From the NCBI GenBank assembly GCA_018432935.1, contig JAHDSF010000028.1:1-64000 (forward strand): a stretch of 64,000 bases of DNA. Direction: 5' to 3'. A model generated the notes under the pieces. That model was not told the origin of the DNA and did not search any database. It was given only the letters and a program-made list of their open reading frames with translations. Origin of the DNA: Rhodospirillales bacterium (GTDB lineage Bacteria > Pseudomonadota > Alphaproteobacteria > Rhodospirillales > Shumkoniaceae). Shown one piece after another: positions 1-8,025 of the stretch (positions within the stretch are counted from its first letter, which is position 1; each line of letters begins with the position of its first letter). The translations under genes and the position numbers were made by a program.

Positions 1-38
1 CTGGCAAAACCGAACAGGGCCGGGATACACTCTGTGGG

Positions 39-110
39 CATCGGGGAACTCCTCTGATCCGAGTTAAGTTGTTGCGGCACAACAATTTTCTCAGAATCAG
101 AGCCCCGATG
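39..110. repeat. Nested inverted repeat at the left edge
   Basis: Bases 39-46 (CATCGGGG) pair with 103-110 (CCCCGATG). Bases 52-58 (CTCTGAT) pair with 96-102 (ATCAGAG). Inside this lies a second hairpin, TTGTTG at 69-74 with CAACAA at 80-85. Together they form an extended stem with a five-base bulge at 47-51. No reading frame spans it. It could be a structured leader, an attenuator or a mobile-element end; the upstream context lies outside the window. Confidence 0.45.
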
Positions 111-144
111 CACCTACATTGTTTGAGAGATTCGGGCTAGGCCC

Positions 145-381
145 TTGCGCGGCTTGCGAGGGACAATCATCGGCGGGACCGTGGGTGCGATTTCGGTACC
201 GGTCACCGCCTTCACGGCCACCGGCGACTTTTCGGCCACACAAGCTGGAGCGACGATCAACTTCCTCATGCTGTCCGCGCCGACAGGTGCTTTCGCCGGA
301 CTGATCCTGGGCGTCCTGTTGATACCCTTCAAGAAGCCCCGCCTTTATCCCTACGACCCGGACCCCCCGGCCGGCGCCTGA
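145..381 (+). CDS. Small two-segment membrane protein (unknown)
   Basis: This is a 78-residue frame with two hydrophobic, glycine- and alanine-rich segments at about residues 7-23 and 46-62, followed by a basic KKPR patch and a proline-rich tail. The pattern suggests a small integral membrane protein with both ends on the same side. The start is TTG; an in-frame stop at 124-126 leaves no ATG or GTG upstream, and a GTG at 181 is the only other reasonable start. Its last 31 bases overlap the convergent lipoprotein gene at 351. No family is recognised, and the frame could be fortuitous. Confidence 0.4.
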   Translation: MRGLRGTIIGGTVGAISVPVTAFTATGDFSATQAGATINFLMLSAPTGAFAGLILGVLLIPFKKPRLYPYDPDPPAGA

Positions 382-953
382 ACCCGCCACGATGCCAAGG
401 TGCGCGGGCCTTCGATGCGGCAGCCGAGGTCCTCGAGCCAGCCGGCCACCACCTGGTTGGAGTTGTGGGCGAGCGAGTAGTCGCCCCCCTGCGGCACGAA
501 CGCGAGCCCGGCCTGCGGCTGGTAGAGCGGCGGGCCGGGGGCGGCGCGGAAGTCCGCATCGAGCCGCTGCACCAGGCGGTCCGCAGCATCGGCATCGACC
601 TCGATCACCACGATCTCCTCGACGGTGGCGCCGAGCTGGCCGGCCAGGGCCGCCGGCTCGACCGGGCCCGGCAGATGCCGCCGGCCGAGCGCTCCTTGCG
701 TGCCCGCGAACAGCGCTCGGACCCCCTCGAAGGCCCCCGTCTTGCCCAGGGCATACCAGTCCCACTGCCCGTAGGCGTAGCGCACCGCCGAGCCGTCGGG
801 GAGTTCGACCGCGAGGCTGGTGTGGCGGCCGTGGTCGATGATCGCCACCTTGGCGGGCGCGGCAACGCCGGCCGGCGGCACCACCCGCGTTGCGCAGGCG
901 GCGACGCCCGCGACGGCGAGCAACGCCAAACCGAGTGCCGTACGCCGCAGCAT
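351..953 (-). CDS. DUF2459-like lipoprotein
   Basis: The 200-residue product begins with a basic-hydrophobic signal peptide ending in a lipobox-like GVAAC, so Cys20 is the likely lipidated residue and the protein is probably anchored in an envelope membrane. The body resembles DUF2459 proteins (often annotated TIGR02117): an early HGRHTSLAV segment and a conserved-type HNSNQVVAGW segment near residue 165. The biochemical role of that family is unknown. The ATG at 953 was chosen because it places the signal peptide directly at the N-terminus. It is divergent from the catabolic operon that starts at 1090. Confidence 0.7.
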   Translation of the reverse strand: MLRRTALGLALLAVAGVAACATRVVPPAGVAAPAKVAIIDHGRHTSLAVELPDGSAVRYAYGQWDWYALGKTGAFEGVRALFAGTQGALGRRHLPGPVEPAALAGQLGATVEEIVVIEVDADAADRLVQRLDADFRAAPGPPLYQPQAGLAFVPQGGDYSLAHNSNQVVAGWLEDLGCRIEGPRTLASWRVQAPAGGSGS

Positions 954-1089
954 TCCCCTACCGTAGCGACTTCCGTCTTCCGGTTGAAGCGCCGGCAGCT
1001 TTTCCCTGGATCCGGCGTCCGGGCCGGTTCCAGTCGGCAGCAGGCGTGTGCTATGGTGCCAGCCCGCGGACGCGCAGGAGGGTGGTTTG

Positions 1090-1728
1090 ATGAGCGAATC
1101 GGCGTTGCGCGAAGGCCTTTGCATGCACGGCAAATCGCTGTACGACCGCGGGCTGGCGGCCGGCAGCACGGGGAACATGAGCGTGCTGACCGACGAGGGC
1201 GACGCGCTGCTGTGCACGCCGACCAACTCGTGCCTCGGCCGGCTCGATCCGGCGGGAATCTCGAAGGTCGACCTGACGGGCAGACACCTCGGCGGCGACA
1301 AGCCGACCAAGGAGGTGTTCCTTCACCTCGCCATGCTGAAGGCGCGGCCCAAGGACAAGGCGCTGGTGCACCTGCACCCGACCTACGCGGTCGCGGTCTC
1401 GTGCCTGGACGGGCTGGATGCGGCCGACGTGCTGCCGGCGATCACGCCGTACTACATCATGCGCCTGGGCAAGCTGCCGCTGGTCCCCTACTTCCGTCCC
1501 GGCGACCTCAAGCTGGCCGACGCCGTGGCAGCGCTGGCCCGGGACCACCACGCCATCCTGATGGCCAACCACGGCACCCTGGTCACCGCCAAGTCCCTCG
1601 ACAATGCGGTCTACGCGACCGAGGAGCTGGAAGAGACGGCGAAGCTGTTCTTCATCCTCCAGGGTCACAAGGTGCGGCCCCTGACGCAGGCGCAGATCCA
1701 GGAGCTGCGGGAGCACTTCCCGACCTGA
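1090..1728 (+). CDS. Class II aldolase, OtnC-like decarboxylase
   Basis: The 212-residue protein has the class II aldolase/adducin fold, and its sequence most resembles 3-oxo-tetronate 4-phosphate decarboxylase (OtnC). The zinc site is visible as His94 and His96 (VHLHPTY) and His161 (ANHG), with Glu75 as the likely catalytic acid. The start at 1090 follows a GCAGGAGG ribosome site. It is the first of five closely spaced rightward genes, with the hydratase beginning 14 bases later. The usual OtnC partner, the kinase OtnK, is not nearby, so the true substrate may be a different 2-hydroxy or 3-oxo acid. Confidence 0.82.
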   Translation: MSESALREGLCMHGKSLYDRGLAAGSTGNMSVLTDEGDALLCTPTNSCLGRLDPAGISKVDLTGRHLGGDKPTKEVFLHLAMLKARPKDKALVHLHPTYAVAVSCLDGLDAADVLPAITPYYIMRLGKLPLVPYFRPGDLKLADAVAALARDHHAILMANHGTLVTAKSLDNAVYATEELEETAKLFFILQGHKVRPLTQAQIQELREHFPT

Positions 1729-1742
1729 GAAGGGAGGCGGCA

Positions 1743-2525
1743 ATGGACCAGGCGGCGATCGAACGCGCGGCGGAGACGATCGCCCGCTGGCGCCTGGACG
1801 GGACCCCAATCGGCGAGCTGCCGGCCGCCATCCGCCCCGCCACCGAGGAGGACGCCTACGCGGTCCAGGCCGCCCTTCACGGCCGCCTGGAGGAAGCCGG
1901 ACGGGGGACGCTCGGCGGCTACAAGATCGGCTGCACGACGCCGGTCATGCAGGAGTACCTGAAGATCCAGCAGCCCTGCGCCGGCGGCGTCTTCGAGCCG
2001 ACCGTCCATGAGCGCGAAGCAACGGTGCAGGCGACGTCCTACCTGAAGCTGGGCGTCGAGTGCGAGATCGCGGTGCGGCTGAAGCGCGACCTCGGTGCCG
2101 GCGCGGCCGACCATGTCGCGGACGCGGTGGGCGCCGTCATGGCCGCCATGGAACTGGTGGAAGACCGCTATCAGGATTACGGACGGCTCGGCATTCACCC
2201 GCTGATCGCCGACGACTTCTTCAACGCGGGCGCCGTGCTGGGAGGCCCCCGCTCGCTCGACGCCGCCGGCAACCTGACCACGGTGCGGGGCGCCATGCGC
2301 ATCAACGGCGAGGTCGTCGGCCGTGGCCGCGGCGCCGACGTCATGGGACACCCTCTCAACGCTCTGGCGTGGATCGCGCGACGTTACGCCGAGCTCGGCT
2401 GGACGCTGCCGGCAGGCTCGTTCGTGCTGCTGGGCAGCGTCGTGCAGACCCACTGGGTCGTCGCCGGCGACGCCGTGGTGTGCGAGATCGAACGACTTGG
2501 CCGGACGATGCTGGAGGTCCGGTAA
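1743..2525 (+). CDS. 2-keto-4-pentenoate hydratase family protein
   Basis: The 260-residue product belongs to the fumarylacetoacetate hydrolase superfamily, MhpD/2-oxopent-4-enoate hydratase branch. Members add water to 2-oxo-4-enoic acids in lower meta-cleavage pathways, or decarboxylate related oxalocrotonates. Recognisable elements are GYKIG around Lys61, the metal-binding Glu106-x-Glu108, the Glu137/Glu140 pair in ELVEDRY, and DDFFNAGAVLG near residue 160. It starts 14 bases after the aldolase stop with a GGGAGG site ahead of it. Cytosolic; hydratase rather than decarboxylase activity is inferred from sequence resemblance only. Confidence 0.83.
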   Translation: MDQAAIERAAETIARWRLDGTPIGELPAAIRPATEEDAYAVQAALHGRLEEAGRGTLGGYKIGCTTPVMQEYLKIQQPCAGGVFEPTVHEREATVQATSYLKLGVECEIAVRLKRDLGAGAADHVADAVGAVMAAMELVEDRYQDYGRLGIHPLIADDFFNAGAVLGGPRSLDAAGNLTTVRGAMRINGEVVGRGRGADVMGHPLNALAWIARRYAELGWTLPAGSFVLLGSVVQTHWVVAGDAVVCEIERLGRTMLEVR

Positions 2526-2550
2526 CCCGGCGAACAGAAAGGAGCAACGC

Positions 2551-2889
2551 ATGCCCGTTCTCAAGATCCAGACCAATGCCACGGTGGCGGACGAGCGCGC
2601 GTTCATCGTCAAGGCGTCAGAGGCGGTGGCCGACGACCTCGGCAAGCCGGAGCGCTACGTCATGGTCGTTCTCGAGCAGGGGATGCCTTTGCTGTTCGGC
2701 GGTTCCGACGCGCCGGCGGCCTATCTGGAGCTGAAGAGCATCGGCCTGCCGGAGGCGCGCACCGAGGCGCTCTCGGCCTCCCTCGCAGGATTGATGGAAC
2801 GCACCCTCAAGATCCCCAAGGACCGGGTCTACATCGAATTCGCCAACGCCAAGGGCTCGATGTGGGGCTGGAACGGAAGCACCTTCTGA
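2551..2889 (+). CDS. MIF-like phenylpyruvate tautomerase
   Basis: The 112-residue protein matches the macrophage migration inhibitory factor family of tautomerases, which work as trimers. Proline follows the initiator methionine and would be the catalytic base after Met removal. Lys32, Ile64 and the C-terminal WGWNGSTF also match MIF. Keto-enol tautomerisation of a 2-oxo acid fits its place directly after a 2-oxo-enoate hydratase. A GGAG site lies ahead of the ATG. The natural substrate is not evident. Confidence 0.85.
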   Translation: MPVLKIQTNATVADERAFIVKASEAVADDLGKPERYVMVVLEQGMPLLFGGSDAPAAYLELKSIGLPEARTEALSASLAGLMERTLKIPKDRVYIEFANAKGSMWGWNGSTF

Positions 2890-2915
2890 CCAGGAAGCGG
2901 CGCGGAGCAACCGGA

Positions 2916-3548
2916 ATGGACACCCAGGACGACCTCGTCTTTTTTCACGCGATCCCGTCGCGGGCGCTCACCGTCCACTGGATGCTAGAGGAGATCGGCT
3001 GCCCCTATCGAACGCACCTCCTCGACCTCGCCAAGGGCGAGCACCGCGCTCCCGCGTACCTCGCCGTCAACCCGATGGGCAAGGTGCCGGCCATCGTCCA
3101 CAAGGGCGTCGCCATCACCGAGTCGGCGGCGATCTGCGCCTATCTGGCGGACGAGTTCCCGCACGCCGGGCTCGCCGTCCCGATCGGGACGCCGCTGCGC
3201 GGCGTCTACCTCAAGTGGCTGTTCTTCGCCCCCGGTTGCTTCGAGCCGGCGGTGACGGACCGAGCGTTCCAGCGCGAGCCGGTGCCGCGGACCGCGAGCG
3301 GCTACGGCGAGTTCGACCTTGTCATGACGGTGCTGGGGGATGCGGTTTCGCGTTCACCGTACCTGCTCGGCGACCGCTTCACGGCGGCCGACCTGGTGAT
3401 GGGCGCCAACCTCGCCTGGGCCATGTTCATCAAGGCGGTGCCCGAGGAGCCGCCGCTTGTCGCTTACCGCGACCGCATCGCGGCCCGGCCGGCGTTCCGC
3501 AAGGTGATGGGCCAGATGGCGGAAACCTCGCAAGCGCAGGGGAGCTGA
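2916..3548 (+). CDS. Glutathione S-transferase family protein
   Basis: The 210-residue protein has an N-terminal thioredoxin-fold half with the glutathione-site motifs NPMGKVPAIV and TESAAICAYL, and an all-helical C-terminal half containing the N-capping-type segment GDRFTAADL. Such enzymes conjugate glutathione, or use it in isomerisation and reductive steps of catabolism. It starts 26 bases after the tautomerase gene and is followed 6 bases later by the VOC gene, so it is almost certainly co-transcribed. An initiation site upstream at 2862 would overlap the tautomerase gene and was rejected. Confidence 0.85.
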   Translation: MDTQDDLVFFHAIPSRALTVHWMLEEIGCPYRTHLLDLAKGEHRAPAYLAVNPMGKVPAIVHKGVAITESAAICAYLADEFPHAGLAVPIGTPLRGVYLKWLFFAPGCFEPAVTDRAFQREPVPRTASGYGEFDLVMTVLGDAVSRSPYLLGDRFTAADLVMGANLAWAMFIKAVPEEPPLVAYRDRIAARPAFRKVMGQMAETSQAQGS

Positions 3549-3554
3549 AGCGGG

Positions 3555-3977
3555 ATGGCTGGGACAGAGCTGAAGGGCGTGCTCGTCAACATCGACGTCA
3601 GCGACCTCGACGCGGCGGTGCGGTTCTACGAGGAGGCCCTCGGCCTCGCGCTCGGCCGCCGTTTCGAAGGGGTGGCGGAGATGGTGGGTGGCGCCTGCCC
3701 GATCTACCTGCTGGAGCAGGATGCGGGCAGCCACCCCACCGGCAGCGCCGACGACCTCCGCGATTTTCGGCGTCACTGGACGCCGGTGCACCTCGACTTC
3801 GTCGTCCCCGACATCGACGCCGCGGTGACGAGAGCCAAGGACGCCGGGGCGCGACTCGAAGTCCCGGTCAAATCGCAGAAATGGGGCCGGATCGCGGTGA
3901 TGGCCGACCCCTTTGGCAACGGGTTCTGCCTGATCCAGTTCCTCGGTCGCGGCTACGACGAGATCGTGGTCAACTGA
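3555..3977 (+). CDS. VOC (glyoxalase/dioxygenase) family protein
   Basis: The 140-residue protein has the two beta-alpha-beta-beta-beta modules of the vicinal-oxygen-chelate fold. The first holds DLDAAVRFYEEALGL near residue 20; the second holds HLDFVV followed by DPFGNGFCLIQF near the C-terminus. His81 (of VHLDF) is a plausible metal ligand. Members include glyoxalase I, ring-cleavage dioxygenases and fosfomycin-resistance-type enzymes. It closes the five-gene operon and ends 3 bases before the convergent channel gene. A glutathione-dependent or ring-related step fits the neighbours but is not proven. Confidence 0.8.
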   Translation: MAGTELKGVLVNIDVSDLDAAVRFYEEALGLALGRRFEGVAEMVGGACPIYLLEQDAGSHPTGSADDLRDFRRHWTPVHLDFVVPDIDAAVTRAKDAGARLEVPVKSQKWGRIAVMADPFGNGFCLIQFLGRGYDEIVVN

Positions 3978-3980
3978 CCG

Positions 3981-4970
3981 TCATCCGTGCGATGCGAGCA
4001 GGCTCCCATCCACAGCGGCGCGGAGAGTCCGGACCGCAACCAGAACCACCACGGCGCTGGCAGCGCCCAGCAGCAGCAGCGGAAGCGCCGCCGGCAAGGC
4101 CCCGCCGGCCTCGCGGTAGGAAAGCGCCGCCAGGGCCAGCGCGTCGAGAGGAAACGTGTACGCCCACCACGACGGCGCGAACGGCACGCTGGAGAACAGG
4201 CGCGGACGGCAGGCCAGCAGCAGGGCCATGAACAAGCCGAAATGGAAGAGGACGCGGGCGCAGCCATCGATCTCGCCCACCAGCGAGAAATAGGACAGGA
4301 ATCCGACCGCCGGCGGCGCGATCAGGATGAACAGGGTGGGCGTCAGCCGCGCCGGCATCGGCGGGTGGAAGACGATCCGATAGACGACGACGGTCTGCAG
4401 CACGAGCCACATCACGAAGCCGACCGAGAACAGGAACCACGACAGTTCGACGTAGCCGAACCGGACGCCCAGCAGCGGCGCCAGCATGTTGCCCACCGCG
4501 GGGATGAACCAGGCCGGGCTGAGGTGGGGGATCTCGTGGCCCACGGTGATCCAACGGCTCATCAACGCGAGGGAGAGGCCGAAATGGAGAGCCGCCGCGG
4601 CAACCCAGAGCCAGCGCGCCGCCGCCTCCGAGTACGGGGCCAACGCGGAGGCGAACAGCATCAAGCAGATGGAGAAGGCCGGGAAGAAGTTGGAGGTCAC
4701 CGGATGAGCGAAGTCCCGGCGCACGGCCTGCCGGTGGCGCACCAGCTTGAGGGCGAACGCCGCCAGGACCGTCAGGAAACCGACGGCGGCGGCGGCCAGC
4801 ACGATCTCGCCGACCGCGACCGCCCCGCCGGTCCAGGCGAACACGTGGGCGGCCTTGCGCCACGCCAGCCCAAGACCGGCCAGTCCCATCCCGACCGCAA
4901 ACAGCCCGACCGGGAGGTTGGCGAGCGATTGGTGCGCCCCCGCGGGAGCGCCGACGACGCGAGTATCCAC
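3981..4970 (-). CDS. SLAC1/TehA-type anion channel family protein
   Basis: The 329-residue protein is almost entirely hydrophobic, with about ten predicted membrane segments, and resembles the TDT/SLAC1 family (TehA, Mae1, plant SLAC1). The segment HPVTSNFFPAF near residue 90 is typical of this family. It would conduct or transport anions, or C4-dicarboxylate-type solutes, across the inner membrane. The start is GTG at 4970, six bases after a strong GGAGGGG site. It is convergent with the catabolic operon and divergent from the gene at 5159. Confidence 0.82.
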   Translation of the reverse strand: MDTRVVGAPAGAHQSLANLPVGLFAVGMGLAGLGLAWRKAAHVFAWTGGAVAVGEIVLAAAAVGFLTVLAAFALKLVRHRQAVRRDFAHPVTSNFFPAFSICLMLFASALAPYSEAAARWLWVAAAALHFGLSLALMSRWITVGHEIPHLSPAWFIPAVGNMLAPLLGVRFGYVELSWFLFSVGFVMWLVLQTVVVYRIVFHPPMPARLTPTLFILIAPPAVGFLSYFSLVGEIDGCARVLFHFGLFMALLLACRPRLFSSVPFAPSWWAYTFPLDALALAALSYREAGGALPAALPLLLLGAASAVVVLVAVRTLRAAVDGSLLASHG

Positions 4971-5158
4971 GATTACCCCTCCGAAGGCATTGAGGATGCA
5001 TGTATATTAGCTCCTTGTCATGGACGTCAATGGTCATATCTACGGATCGAGAGCGCCGACTGTTCTTGATTTGTTCTCTTCTTCGTGCCACAATTGCGCC
5101 ATTGATTTGCCACCTGAGGGTGTCATAGACGCTATGCTGTCAACGAAGGATGGCCGCC

Positions 5159-5407
5159 ATGAACGAGGTGAGAAGAACGGTTCCACAAGCGCCGGATTCG
5201 ACGGTCAACGCGTCCCATGACACCGTGACGGCCGAGCTTTCGGATCTCGAAGACCACATCCTCGACCTCGGCAGCGCGATCTCCGCCCTCCGTCACCTGC
5301 CGTTTCTCGACTGCGCTGCCGGCGCCTACCTGATCTCGCGCGTCGAGGCGCACGCGGAAGGAATCCGCCGCGCCTACTACCGCCTGCCACCGCTGGCCGC
5401 GGACTGA
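5159..5407 (+). CDS. Conserved-looking small protein (unknown)
   Basis: This 82-residue acidic-to-neutral protein has no signal peptide or membrane segment. The middle (SDLEDHILDLGSAI) is predicted helical and amphipathic. I recognise no family. The ATG at 5159 lies about eight bases after GAAGGA; an in-frame ATG at 5150 is possible but too close to that site. The upstream 190 bases are AT-richer than their surroundings and probably hold divergent promoters. The next gene starts seven bases after its stop, so the two are likely co-expressed. Confidence 0.55.
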   Translation: MNEVRRTVPQAPDSTVNASHDTVTAELSDLEDHILDLGSAISALRHLPFLDCAAGAYLISRVEAHAEGIRRAYYRLPPLAAD

Positions 5408-5413
5408 CCGGCG

Positions 5414-5953
5414 ATGGCAAATTCCGCTGCAACCCTGCCGAAGGCCGCATCCGAGCCGCGCAACGTCACTCCGACTCCGGCCGAGCGGGCGGATTTCGTG
5501 GTGCGACGGCTGGAAGGCTTCATCCGCGACGGCCGGGCTGCCGGCGAAGGCATGTCGCTGCGTCGCTGGCAGGATCTCGCCCGCGCCGAGATTGCCAGCG
5601 CGATCGAGGAGGCCGACCGCGACCGCCGCGACGACGCCGGCGCCATCCGACGGGTCTTGTTCACCTTGGGGAGCGCCTTCACGACCCTCGGGTTCTGGGG
5701 CCTGCTGTGGGCCTACGACCAGGTCCCCTACCTGATGTCGGCAGCCATCTGCGGTGCCGCCGGCGTGGTCGCGCTCGCCATTTCGGCGGAGTGGCAGCTG
5801 CGCCGGCTGTGGAAGCGGCGGGGCGCGGTCAGGCGCGCCGCCTCGGCGCGGCGGATCGAGTCGCTGACCCGCCGTCTCGCCCGCATGGAGCGCGAGCTCA
5901 AGGAGCGGGCGGACAGGATGGAGAAGACGCTCGAACAGGTGTCGCCCGGATAG
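5414..5953 (+). CDS. Two-TM membrane protein with C-terminal coiled coil
   Basis: The 179-residue protein has a soluble N-terminal half, two adjoining membrane segments at about residues 81-100 and 105-124, and a very basic C-terminal half with heptad-like repeats (residues 145-178) that would form a coiled coil. It is therefore an inner-membrane protein with both ends in the cytoplasm if the pair forms a hairpin. No enzymatic motif is visible. It follows the gene at 5159 closely and is convergent with tyrA. Confidence 0.65.
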   Translation: MANSAATLPKAASEPRNVTPTPAERADFVVRRLEGFIRDGRAAGEGMSLRRWQDLARAEIASAIEEADRDRRDDAGAIRRVLFTLGSAFTTLGFWGLLWAYDQVPYLMSAAICGAAGVVALAISAEWQLRRLWKRRGAVRRAASARRIESLTRRLARMERELKERADRMEKTLEQVSPG

Positions 5954-5986
5954 GACGGCGGAGCCGCCGAAGCGCCCTGACCGTTC

Positions 5987-6904
5987 CTACTTCCCGTTCT
6001 CGCCCGGCTTTTTCGGGGCCACGTGCTGCTGGGCATCGATGACGCCGCGGCGGATCTCGCGGGTACGGGTGAAGGCGTCGAACAGGATATCGCCCTCGTT
6101 GCGCCGGATCGCCCGCTGCAGCGCCGTCAGGTCCTCGGTGAAACGGCCCAGCACCTCGAGCACCGCCTCCTTGTTGACCAGGAAGATGTCGCGCCACATG
6201 GTCGGGTCGGAGGCGGCGATGCGGGTGAAGTCGCGGAAGCCGCCGGCCGAGAACTTGATCACCTCGTTCTTCAGCCATGCCTCGAGATCGGTCGCGGTGC
6301 CGACGATGGTGTACGAGATCAGGTGCGGCAGATGCGAGGTGATGGCGAGCACCAGGTCGTGGCGCTCCGCCTCCATGATCTCGACCCGCATGCCCGCCCG
6401 CTGCCAGAGCTGGCGCACCCTTGCCACCGCATTCGCGTCGGTGCCGGGAGCCGGCGTCAGCACGCACCAGCGGTTCTCGAACAGCTCGGCGAACCCGGCC
6501 TCGGGCCCCGAATGCTCGGTGCCGGCGATCGGGTGGGTGGGCACCAGATGGACGCCTGCCGGCAGCATGGGGGCGATTTCGTCCAGCACCACCTTCTTGA
6601 CCGAGCCGACGTCGCTGACGATGGCGCCCTGCTTGAGAGCCGGAGCGAAGGTCTGGACGACCGTGCGGTAGGCGCTGTGCGGGGTGCAGATGACCACCAG
6701 ATCGACGTCGCGCACGGCTTCCGCGGCGTCGAGCGAGACGCTGTCGGCAAGCCCGAGACGAACCACCGTGTCCAGGGTCTTCTGGGTACGGGCGCTGACG
6801 GCGATGTGGCCGGCCAGCCCGTCGCGCCGCATGACGCGGGCCAGCGACGAGCCGATCAGTCCGATGCCGACCAGAGCGACGCGCTGGAAAAGCGGCTTGT
6901 CCAT
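5987..6904 (-). CDS. tyrA: Prephenate/arogenate dehydrogenase
   Basis: The 305-residue protein is a TyrA-type dehydrogenase, converting prephenate (or arogenate) to 4-hydroxyphenylpyruvate (or tyrosine). The NAD(P)-binding GIGLIG loop is at residues 13-18; the catalytic-His region THPIAGTEHSGP and the helical C-terminal dimerisation domain with TSHLPHLISY follow. There is no fused chorismate mutase or ACT domain. The start at 6904 lies just after the hisC stop (6909), so hisC and tyrA are one transcription unit, fitting the use of a HisC-type aminotransferase in aromatic amino acid synthesis. Confidence 0.93.
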   Translation of the reverse strand: MDKPLFQRVALVGIGLIGSSLARVMRRDGLAGHIAVSARTQKTLDTVVRLGLADSVSLDAAEAVRDVDLVVICTPHSAYRTVVQTFAPALKQGAIVSDVGSVKKVVLDEIAPMLPAGVHLVPTHPIAGTEHSGPEAGFAELFENRWCVLTPAPGTDANAVARVRQLWQRAGMRVEIMEAERHDLVLAITSHLPHLISYTIVGTATDLEAWLKNEVIKFSAGGFRDFTRIAASDPTMWRDIFLVNKEAVLEVLGRFTEDLTALQRAIRRNEGDILFDAFTRTREIRRGVIDAQQHVAPKKPGENGK

Positions 6905-6908
6905 CGTC

Positions 6909-7997
6909 TCAGCCCATGAACGCGCGCAAGGTGTCGACCACCGCCCGGTTCTCCTCCTCGAGCCCGACGGTGATGCGCAGGCAGTCGCCGAGGCCGTACG
7001 CGCCGACCTTGCGGGCGATGATGCCGCGGCCGCGCAGATAGGCGTCGGCGGCGTCGGCGTCGCGGCCAGACTGCTTGGGGAAGCGGACAAGGACGAAGTT
7101 GCAGACCTCGGTCGGAACCTCGAGTCCGAGGCCGCGCAGGTTCTCGATCAGCCAGGGGTGCCAGACGTCGTTGTGGGTCTTCGAGCGCTGCATGAAAGCG
7201 GGATCGGACAAGGCCGCCACGCCCGCCGCCTGGGCCGGAGCCGAGACGTTGAAGGGATTGCGCACCCGGTTCAGCACGTCGATCACGTTGGCCGGGCCAT
7301 AGCACCAGCCGAGCCGTGCGCCGCCGAGGGCGTGAATCTTGGAGAAGGTGCGCAGCATCACCGTATTGTCGGTGGCATCGGCCAGTTCGACGCCCGGCTC
7401 GTAGTCGTTGCGGCTGATGTACTCGGCGTACGCCGCATCGATCACCAGCAGGATGTCGTCGCGCAACCCCTCGCGCAGCCGCTTGACCTCGGACGTCGGC
7501 AGGCAGGTGCCGGTCGGGTTGTTGGGGTTGGCAAGGTAGACCAGGCGGGTGCGCGGGCTGACCTTCGACAGCATGGCGTCGACGTCGGTCCTGAGGTCGG
7601 CCTCCGGCGCGGCGACCGGGGTCGCGCCGGCGCTCTTGGCGGCAATCGGGTACATCAGGAAGCCGTGCCGGCTGTACAGGACCTCGTCGCCGGGGCCGGC
7701 ATAGGAACGGGCGAGCATGGTGATCAGCTCGTCCGAGCCGGCGCCGCAGACGATGCGGTCCGCGTCCAGCCCGTAACGGGCGGCGATCGCCTGGCGCACC
7801 TCGGCGCACGAACCGTCGGGATAGCGATGCAGCTCGGACGCCACGCTCCGGTAGGCCTCGGCCGCCTTCGGATTGGGGCCGAGCGCGCCTTCGTTGGAGG
7901 CGAGCTTGATCACGCGGGTGAAGCCGGCGAGCTTCGATTCGCCGCCGACGTAGGGCGTGATGTCCATGATCCCGGGACGCGGGGTGAGCTTGCTCAT
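6909..7997 (-). CDS. hisC: Histidinol-phosphate/aromatic aminotransferase
   Basis: The 362-residue protein is a fold-type I PLP aminotransferase of the HisC family. The NPNNPTG motif is at residues 157-163 and the PLP lysine is Lys220 in RTFSKIHALGG. Substrate-side motifs typical of HisC (KLASNEG, RYPDG) are present. Because it lies between a chorismate mutase gene and tyrA rather than in a his operon, its physiological role may be transamination of aromatic 2-oxo acids as well as, or instead of, histidinol phosphate. The ATG at 7997 follows an upstream purine-rich stretch. Confidence 0.9.
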   Translation of the reverse strand: MSKLTPRPGIMDITPYVGGESKLAGFTRVIKLASNEGALGPNPKAAEAYRSVASELHRYPDGSCAEVRQAIAARYGLDADRIVCGAGSDELITMLARSYAGPGDEVLYSRHGFLMYPIAAKSAGATPVAAPEADLRTDVDAMLSKVSPRTRLVYLANPNNPTGTCLPTSEVKRLREGLRDDILLVIDAAYAEYISRNDYEPGVELADATDNTVMLRTFSKIHALGGARLGWCYGPANVIDVLNRVRNPFNVSAPAQAAGVAALSDPAFMQRSKTHNDVWHPWLIENLRGLGLEVPTEVCNFVLVRFPKQSGRDADAADAYLRGRGIIARKVGAYGLGDCLRITVGLEEENRAVVDTLRAFMG

Positions 7998-8025
7998 GAT
8001 GGAACGGTCCTTGGCAACGGGAAAT

